From Deltaproteobacteria bacterium (GTDB lineage Bacteria > Desulfobacterota > Syntrophia > Syntrophales > UBA2210), in NCBI GenBank assembly GCA_016935935.1, contig JAFGPZ010000038.1, positions 9,222 to 73,221 on the forward strand: 64,000 bases of DNA. Reading direction: 5' to 3'. The position numbers and the translations under genes are program-made. Positions 58,957 to 64,000 of this stretch are shown piece after piece; the first letter of the stretch is position 1, and each line of letters begins with the position of its first letter. The notes beneath the pieces are model-generated. The model had not been told where the DNA came from and searched no databases. It saw nothing but the letters and a program-made list of their open reading frames with translations.

Positions 58957-59922
58957 TCAGTCGGTTATGCCTGTAAGCAGATAGCCCGCGCCGGTGAAGA
59001 CAAATTCCTCATCGGTGTACTGACGCACCCTGATGATGTCCGCCCTGGTCTGCTCTTCGCGGTAGCTTTCAGTGACAAGGTTCTGAGGACTGTCCTCAAT
59101 CCAAAGGAAGGTTCTTCCGACGATGGGTTCCTTCAGATCGGGTCCGCCGTTGGATACGGCGAACAGGCCCACATAGTCATCATCCCAGATGTCGGTGATG
59201 CTCATGGCTATGTTCTTCTTCGATGCATCGTAAATAGCGCCTCCGACCAAGATTTGAGAGACTCCGAAATACTGGGCAAGGAGTCTCCTCTGCACTTCAT
59301 ACCCTCCCAGTTCAATGGGGTTCGTGTATCTCAGGGCATCAGTGATTTCAGAGGTCATCAAAAGATTATCGAAGACTTTTTTACTCATGGCCAGAACGTT
59401 GGGCTCCAGCCCGGACGCCGCCCGCATTGCCGCCTTGGCGGAGTTGACATCCGACCGCGGGGTGCAGGTATCGGCGGTTGACCATGTAGTCAAAACAGCC
59501 GCGTTGGCAAAATTGCCCGTGTTGAACACCTTGGCGGCTATTCTCTTTTCCTGGCCGCGGAGTATGATGTCTACGGCGCGTTTGGTGGCTACCTCTTCGG
59601 CATCGAAAAACCTCCGGTAGAGTTTTGCTTCCACATCGTCTACCCGTTCCTCCCAGCCGTTTTCCTCGCAGGCATAGGTGTCGGTTTCGAATTCGTAGGC
59701 GGAGCGGGGGTAACTGCCGCTCGGCGCCCGTTTGGTGGACTGGAGTTTGAGAATCGCCTCAATCGGGATAACGGGATAGTCGGCTGACTGCTCGTCGACC
59801 TCGAAAATCGGGAGGATCTCCAGCCCGATAAAACCCCGCCGCGAAGCCTCCAGCATATATTCGTAGGCGATCGCAGCAAGATCAGGCCTCTGTATGGTCG
59901 TTGAATTTGTTGGTCTGGGCAT
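58957..59922 (-). CDS. Major capsid protein
   Basis: A 321-residue protein in the gpE position, with features of HK97-fold capsid proteins: an N-terminal arm, an Ala/Glu-rich spine helix region (VATKRAVDIILRGQEKRIAA) and LLAQYFGVSQILVGGAIYDA near 215-234, typical of phage major capsid families. AAAAAGGAGGCAATAACG precedes the ATG. Confidence 0.85.
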   Translation of the reverse strand: MPRPTNSTTIQRPDLAAIAYEYMLEASRRGFIGLEILPIFEVDEQSADYPVIPIEAILKLQSTKRAPSGSYPRSAYEFETDTYACEENGWEERVDDVEAKLYRRFFDAEEVATKRAVDIILRGQEKRIAAKVFNTGNFANAAVLTTWSTADTCTPRSDVNSAKAAMRAASGLEPNVLAMSKKVFDNLLMTSEITDALRYTNPIELGGYEVQRRLLAQYFGVSQILVGGAIYDASKKNIAMSITDIWDDDYVGLFAVSNGGPDLKEPIVGRTFLWIEDSPQNLVTESYREEQTRADIIRVRQYTDEEFVFTGAGYLLTGITD

Positions 59923-59946
59923 CGTTATTGCCTCCTTTTTCTTTTT

Positions 59947-60918
59947 TTATGCTGTTAGAATCTTCGGGGTGTATTCGATCCAGCCCCCGTAGATGTAAAC
60001 CGCGTCGCCGTCGTTTGTTCCTCCCAGCGTGAGAACAACGCTGAGGGTTCCAGGTGCGGCCAGCACACCGTCGGCGCCACAGATGAAGATGAGCTCGCTT
60101 ATCGCTTCCGTTATTGTCTGCGCTACCGTATCCTGGATATCGTCATTTCCCACATCTCCAACTGCAGAGGGGTAGACCTCGCAGTCAAGTGTCAGCGCAT
60201 CGAGATTGGCCGCCTTACCGGCCAGCACATGAACGGTGATATCCTTCGAATCGTCGAGATCCTGAGGGACAGGGACGGAAAAACCAAAGGCTTCCACGGT
60301 TGCGTCCACCGGGATTTCGATGACAATCTCCTTATTGGTGAGTTGAGAGAATCCGGATGTCGTGCTGTTCAGTTTTGTCAGCGCCGTTCCGTCTTCCTGG
60401 GTTATCGCCCCCAGCGGTATGGGGATGGTGGCCTGAGCGCTGAGAAGGTGCTGATAGATTTCAGCCAGAGAAGCCTCAACGGTTGCCGCTTCGGTAAATT
60501 CACCGGTATCCTCGATACTGGTCGTGGCGGCGGTGGTTGATTTTACATTCCAGGCCGCGACCTCGATGACGGCATTGTCAACGATGGTTCCCGGCTCGAT
60601 GCAGATGCCCTGAGCCGTTCCGCTTGAGGCGTCGCTGACCTTACCATCGGCGGCTCCATACAGGACGGTCCCCAGCGCGATTGCCGAATCGACAACACAC
60701 TCGATTTCGAAGGTACCCGGACCGGTACACATTTTGACAGCGATCAGCTCGCCGTCCTCTGCGGCGTATTCAGTGACGCCTATGAAGTCCTCTCCAGCGC
60801 CGGCATAAACCACCTCAGCCGGGTTTGCGGCGGGGACACCGCTGTCGATTTTGACTCTTCTATGCGCGGCAAGATCTTCGCCTGCGGTAAATGTCTTTAT
60901 TCCATTTATGTATGACAT
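59947..60918 (-). CDS. Head decoration protein, DUF2190-like with C-terminal domain
   Basis: A 323-residue protein. Residues 1-115 look like the DUF2190 capsid cement domain (LAAHRRVKIDSG, FIGVTEYAAEDGE, GTVLYGAADGKVSDA). From about 130 follows a longer beta-rich domain that may be a surface jelly roll. It lies between protease/scaffold and major capsid, the gpD position. Confidence 0.72.
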   Translation of the reverse strand: MSYINGIKTFTAGEDLAAHRRVKIDSGVPAANPAEVVYAGAGEDFIGVTEYAAEDGELIAVKMCTGPGTFEIECVVDSAIALGTVLYGAADGKVSDASSGTAQGICIEPGTIVDNAVIEVAAWNVKSTTAATTSIEDTGEFTEAATVEASLAEIYQHLLSAQATIPIPLGAITQEDGTALTKLNSTTSGFSQLTNKEIVIEIPVDATVEAFGFSVPVPQDLDDSKDITVHVLAGKAANLDALTLDCEVYPSAVGDVGNDDIQDTVAQTITEAISELIFICGADGVLAAPGTLSVVLTLGGTNDGDAVYIYGGWIEYTPKILTA

Positions 60919-60920
60919 GG

Positions 60921-62366
60921 TTATTCACCTCCTTTTCGGACTATCCGGATGTTGCTATTCCGGATGTATTCCTGGTGTTCCTCGGGGTGTGATTTGGCGA
61001 TCACGGAAATGGCCGTTCCTCTTGTGCATCCGTGAGCGACCTGGTAGGCTTCCACAAGGCCGACAAAATCCTTCGGGTCCCCGTAACCCTGCCGCGCCCC
61101 GTCACCGAAACCGACGGTTTCGCTGTTGGTCCTTGAGATCTGGTCGAGCATCTGCTGGCGGAATTTTTCTTCCTTTGTGTCGTCAGATTCCTTCCAGGTC
61201 TGTGTGCCGGTGATGGCCAGATATTGTTCCGGCGTGATTCCGGATTCGATGATATCGCGGAACTTTGCGCCTTTTTCAGCGCCGAACACGGTGGCTGCCA
61301 TAAAGAGCACGCGCTCACGTTCGTTGCTGACAGTGAAATCAATATCGACTGCTTTTGCTCCTTCTTCTCTGAGCTGTGCCGCGAATTCAGGATACCCGGC
61401 AACAAGCTCGTCAAAGGTGAGCTTTTTTTCCACTTCTTTTGACATTTTTGTATCCTTTCCGGGGATTTTCCCCTGTATATTTGCGCCCCCTTCGGACGCA
61501 GAAACAGCTGCCATGATGGCGTCGTCGAGGTTGCCGATTTCATCGGCCAGACCCGCGTCGATTGCTTTTTTTCCAAAATAGAGGGCGGCTTCGGTACTCC
61601 TCACCGCCGCTTCATCCATGCCCCGGTTGCGGGCAACTTCTTTTGTGAAAATGTCATAATGGTGGCGGACAATTCCTTCGATTGTCCCGTAGGCCTCTTC
61701 CGTCAGGGGCTGGTCGGGTGACGAATCGTTTTTGCGGGCGCCGGCATAGATAGTGGTAACCTTGAAGCCTTCCTTTTCGTTGTATCCGGACTGATCGATA
61801 TGCTTGGCGATGACGCCGATGGAACCGACGCCTCCCGAGGCCGGCAGGATAATTGAATCAGCCGCCGAGGCTATCATGTAGCCTGCGGAGAAGGCATGCT
61901 CGTCAATGGCTGCAATTATGGGCTTCGTGCCCCGGGCGTCATGGATTTCCTTCGCCGTTTCAAAGGCGCCGGCCACTTCGCCGCCGGGCGAATCAATGTG
62001 GAGAACAACAGCGGCGACGTCATTGTTTGCCATGGCCTTTCTGAAGGCGCTCCGGATGTAGAGGTAGCTGGTCATGCCGGAGTAGGAGAGCATGAGGCTG
62101 TGGCGGTTGACCAGGACGTCATGAACAGCAATAACGGCTATGTTTTTGGGATCTATGCCCCTGTCGCGTGACGCGTTCTTTGCCTCGGCGGAGAGGTGGT
62201 ACTTTTCGGGTGCCGCCTGTACCGCAGTTTCGTCCATGTCGATATTGAGACGGTCTTTCAGCGCCCAGAGAATCACGTCGAGTTTTGGCTCGTGAATCAT
62301 CAACGGCACGTTGAATATCCGCGACATGACCAGGGGTATGGCGTGTTTATTCATCTGCATTCTCAT
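60921..62366 (-). CDS. Head maturation protease (S49/ClpP-like) fused to scaffold
   Basis: A 481-residue protein like lambda gpC. The N-terminal protease has HIDSPGGEV (near 114-122), the nucleophile Ser in DEHAFSAGYMIAS (near 146) and the Lys in AGARKNDSS (near 200). About 308-481 form a Glu/Lys-rich scaffold tail. An internal in-frame ATG at 61445 with GGAAAGGA upstream would give a separate 174-residue scaffold, as Nu3 in lambda. It overlaps the portal gene. Confidence 0.85.
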   Translation of the reverse strand: MRMQMNKHAIPLVMSRIFNVPLMIHEPKLDVILWALKDRLNIDMDETAVQAAPEKYHLSAEAKNASRDRGIDPKNIAVIAVHDVLVNRHSLMLSYSGMTSYLYIRSAFRKAMANNDVAAVVLHIDSPGGEVAGAFETAKEIHDARGTKPIIAAIDEHAFSAGYMIASAADSIILPASGGVGSIGVIAKHIDQSGYNEKEGFKVTTIYAGARKNDSSPDQPLTEEAYGTIEGIVRHHYDIFTKEVARNRGMDEAAVRSTEAALYFGKKAIDAGLADEIGNLDDAIMAAVSASEGGANIQGKIPGKDTKMSKEVEKKLTFDELVAGYPEFAAQLREEGAKAVDIDFTVSNERERVLFMAATVFGAEKGAKFRDIIESGITPEQYLAITGTQTWKESDDTKEEKFRQQMLDQISRTNSETVGFGDGARQGYGDPKDFVGLVEAYQVAHGCTRGTAISVIAKSHPEEHQEYIRNSNIRIVRKGGE

Positions 62367-63963
62367 CCGTCCTTTCTGCCTGATTGTCCGGCGGGTTTAC
62401 GGCCGGCATGAGGCCGCGCTGCTGAAGCATTTCTTTTTCCTCTTCCAGTTGGTCAAGGAGGGTTTCAAGATCAGTGCCTCTTTCCGCGGCTATCTGGGCG
62501 AGGGATTTCATGTTGTTTTCGTTAAGCTTGATATCGGAGGTGGTTTCTTTTACGGGTTCGATATCTCCCTTTGGAGCTCCGCGCCATTCGGTCTTCGTGA
62601 GGTTCCACATGCGAGTGTAGAAATTTTGCACCTTGAGATCTCCGCGCAGGTATGCCTCTTCCATGAGCATGGTCCATATCTTCTGCAGGCACGAGCGCCC
62701 GAGGGTGGTGCGGAAGTGCATATAGACGCGCCAGGCGTCGAGCATGGCGGAGCGGAAGCCGGCAAAGTTGGTGTCGGATACGTCTTTGAAAAGGACCACG
62801 TAGGGGACATTGATTGATGAAGCTATGGCCTTTTTTATGACTTTAGTGAAGGGCTCGAAGGTCTGGCCGGGTCGGTTCGCCGCTATGGCGTGCGGCTTTT
62901 CAAAGGCGTTGCCGTACATGATCTGGCCCGGAACTATCTCCTGGTAATAACGTTCCCCCGATGTTCCGTCGGACTTGTTCCGCGTCTGTGTGAATGATGC
63001 CAGGGCCTGGGCGACGGCGTCGGTGTCGGTTCCGCTCGCCTGCTCGATGAAGAGTGAAAAGGCGGCTGTGACGATGTTGGATACCAGTTCGGCATCAAGA
63101 TAGTCGTTAAGGTCCCTGAAGAATTTCATGGCCGGGGCGAAGTAGGGCATCCCTCGGACCTGCTCGGCGTCCTCGTTGACATAGCAGTGGATCACCTGCC
63201 ATCGGTGGCCTTTTTTAGCGGGGATCCGGTGGAAGTTGTCCGATGTGTCGGGGAGATAGAATGCTCCTTTGCCTTTTTTTATGATATGGGATTTTTTAAT
63301 CCAGTAGTAGAGAGGCTGCCCGTGTGGCCCGAGTTCTATGCCGTCGCGTATGGATGTGTCGTTCTTCTTGTCGACGGGTGTCTTCAGACGGAGGGGGTTG
63401 ACGACCTGGCACGCCAGCGAGTAGGGACGCGCCGGATCGTCAACCATCACAGGGAGCAAGATAAATTCGCCGTACTGGATTAGGTTGCGTTGCAGAAGAA
63501 ACTGAATGCCTTCGAAGGTCATACGCTCGCCGGCGTCTGCAAATGGTGACCATGAGGCGTATATCGCCCGCTGGCTGGCGGCAATCTTGCGGACGCGTTC
63601 TTTCGTGAACCCCAGTATTTCAGGATTCAGCGTTGGCTGCGGAGAAAGGCCGACGCCTACGACACTGGTGGCAAAGGAACTGACTATTCCCGCCGCGTGC
63701 GGATCGTTCTGGGTAAGATCTATGGAGCGCTCAACGATGGCGTGTCGCTCGGCGGCTTCGACTCGATGATCTATAAGACGTTTCGGTATCCAGTTCGACA
63801 TAGATCCGTGACGTTTGGCTGATTTTCGGCTGTAAGACGTGTATGCATGAGGCATCAGGGGACGATTGTCGGGACCATAGAGGACGGGTCGGCGTATCTG
63901 TGCCGCCATGGCGTTGACGGCGCCGGTGAATATGTCGTTTCTCTTGGCGGCTACTTCTTTCAT
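62347..63963 (-). CDS. Portal protein, lambda type
   Basis: A 538-residue portal protein of the lambda gpB family, forming the dodecameric DNA channel. Seen: ERSIDLTQNDPHAAGIVSSF (near 83-102), VVGVGLSPQPTLN, the NPLRLKTP segment and GMPYFAPAMKFFRDLNDYLD (near 264-283), typical of this family. The start ATG at 63963 follows GGAAAGGCC. Terminase genes should lie just right of the window edge. Confidence 0.88.
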   Translation of the reverse strand: MKEVAAKRNDIFTGAVNAMAAQIRRPVLYGPDNRPLMPHAYTSYSRKSAKRHGSMSNWIPKRLIDHRVEAAERHAIVERSIDLTQNDPHAAGIVSSFATSVVGVGLSPQPTLNPEILGFTKERVRKIAASQRAIYASWSPFADAGERMTFEGIQFLLQRNLIQYGEFILLPVMVDDPARPYSLACQVVNPLRLKTPVDKKNDTSIRDGIELGPHGQPLYYWIKKSHIIKKGKGAFYLPDTSDNFHRIPAKKGHRWQVIHCYVNEDAEQVRGMPYFAPAMKFFRDLNDYLDAELVSNIVTAAFSLFIEQASGTDTDAVAQALASFTQTRNKSDGTSGERYYQEIVPGQIMYGNAFEKPHAIAANRPGQTFEPFTKVIKKAIASSINVPYVVLFKDVSDTNFAGFRSAMLDAWRVYMHFRTTLGRSCLQKIWTMLMEEAYLRGDLKVQNFYTRMWNLTKTEWRGAPKGDIEPVKETTSDIKLNENNMKSLAQIAAERGTDLETLLDQLEEEKEMLQQRGLMPAVNPPDNQAERTDENADE

Positions 63964-64000
63964 GGCCTTTCCATTATCCCGGTTACGAATGCCGGACCTC

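Larger units (their letters stand above)
43103..64000 (-). mobile_element. Prophage (siphovirus-type), partial; continues past the window
   Basis: From the att site in tRNA-Phe to the window end. All genes are on the minus strand: a full head, lysis and tail module typical of lambda/GTA-like long-tailed phages, then three cargo genes next to att. Terminase, integrase, repressor and replication genes are absent and expected to the right. No tail sheath or contractile baseplate genes are present, arguing for a non-contractile tail. Except for a split tail-tip gene, the structural genes look intact. Confidence 0.88.

Noticed and set aside
43103..64000. A gene transfer agent instead of a prophage
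   Set aside because: Several tail and lysis genes are GTA-like, but a tRNA att site, lambda-type head genes and cargo genes point to a prophage.
1..64000. CRISPR array, rRNA operon or full-length insertion sequence
   Set aside because: No regularly spaced repeats, no rRNA signature and no transposase gene were seen on either strand.

Overview
The window looks like chromosome of a strictly anaerobic bacterium, most likely a member of the Desulfobacterota (syntrophic or sulfate-reducing). This is inferred from gene content: many acyl-CoA enzymes, a 2-hydroxyacyl-CoA dehydratase/benzoyl-CoA reductase-type pair, an ADP-forming acyl-CoA synthetase, a B12-dependent acyl-CoA mutase and an iron-sulfur-rich radical SAM protein. 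No 16S rRNA or other phylogenetic marker is present, so the taxonomy is a guess.

Positions 1-42,880 form a catabolic island, almost all on the + strand, with consensus Shine-Dalgarno sequences. In order it holds: a MaoC-like protein and a crotonase (1.1-2.5 kb); an HMG-CoA-synthase-like/DUF35 fusion, a thiolase, a FadB-type bifunctional enzyme and an acyl-CoA dehydrogenase (3.1-9.5 kb); two BcrB/BcrC-like subunits (9.7-12.2 kb); a divergent operator followed by a thiolase/DUF35 pair (12.4-14.7 kb); an orphan YcaO-TPR protein; the two subunits of an ADP-forming acyl-CoA synthetase (16.7-18.9 kb); an AMP-forming acyl-CoA ligase followed by an acyl-CoA mutase (large subunit, B12 subunit and G-protein chaperone), an HMG-CoA-lyase-like enzyme and an SDR (19.7-27.4 kb); two metallo-beta-lactamase-fold hydrolases, a large TPR/SEC-C protein and a small conserved protein (27.7-32.8 kb); a minus-strand trio of ThDP enzyme, small unknown protein and multi-cluster radical SAM protein (32.8-36.6 kb); and a + strand run of crotonase, MtnA-like isomerase, isochorismatase-like hydrolase, thiolase and DUF362 protein (37.4-42.9 kb). 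A coherent reading is activation of a branched or hydroxylated acid to its CoA thioester, carbon-skeleton rearrangement by the mutase, beta-oxidation and Claisen or retro-aldol cleavage, with ATP recovered by the ADP-forming synthetase. Several of these enzymes lack the catalytic or substrate-binding residues of their textbook relatives: mutase Tyr89/Arg207/His244, HMG-CoA lyase Cys, HMG-CoA synthase Cys and crotonase Glu. The substrate is therefore probably not a standard one.

At 43,103-43,152 lies the 3' two thirds of a tRNA-Phe(GAA) gene, still followed by its own terminator but lacking the 5' half. I read this as the attachment site of a prophage that fills the rest of the window and continues beyond it. 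Its late genes run right to left on the minus strand: portal, S49 protease/scaffold, decoration protein, major capsid, an embedded lysis cassette, head-tail joining proteins, two paralogous tail-tube proteins, tail assembly chaperone with a -1 frameshift site, tape measure, distal tail, iron-sulfur hub, NlpC/P60 protein, a split tail-tip protein and small fibre-like proteins. The arrangement is that of a lambda/GTA-like siphovirus. Terminase, integrase and repressor are not in the window. Between the tail genes and the attachment site sits an AT-rich, translationally coupled three-gene cargo operon (43.4-45.0 kb) of unknown function, in the place where prophages commonly carry defence or conversion genes.

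The best candidates for undescribed biology are the acyl-CoA mutase module, the ThDP/radical SAM trio and the prophage cargo trio. The most clear-cut sequence-level observations are the -1 frameshift heptamer, the truncated tRNA attachment site, the divergent operator at 12.7 kb and the decayed ligase tail at 21.3 kb.
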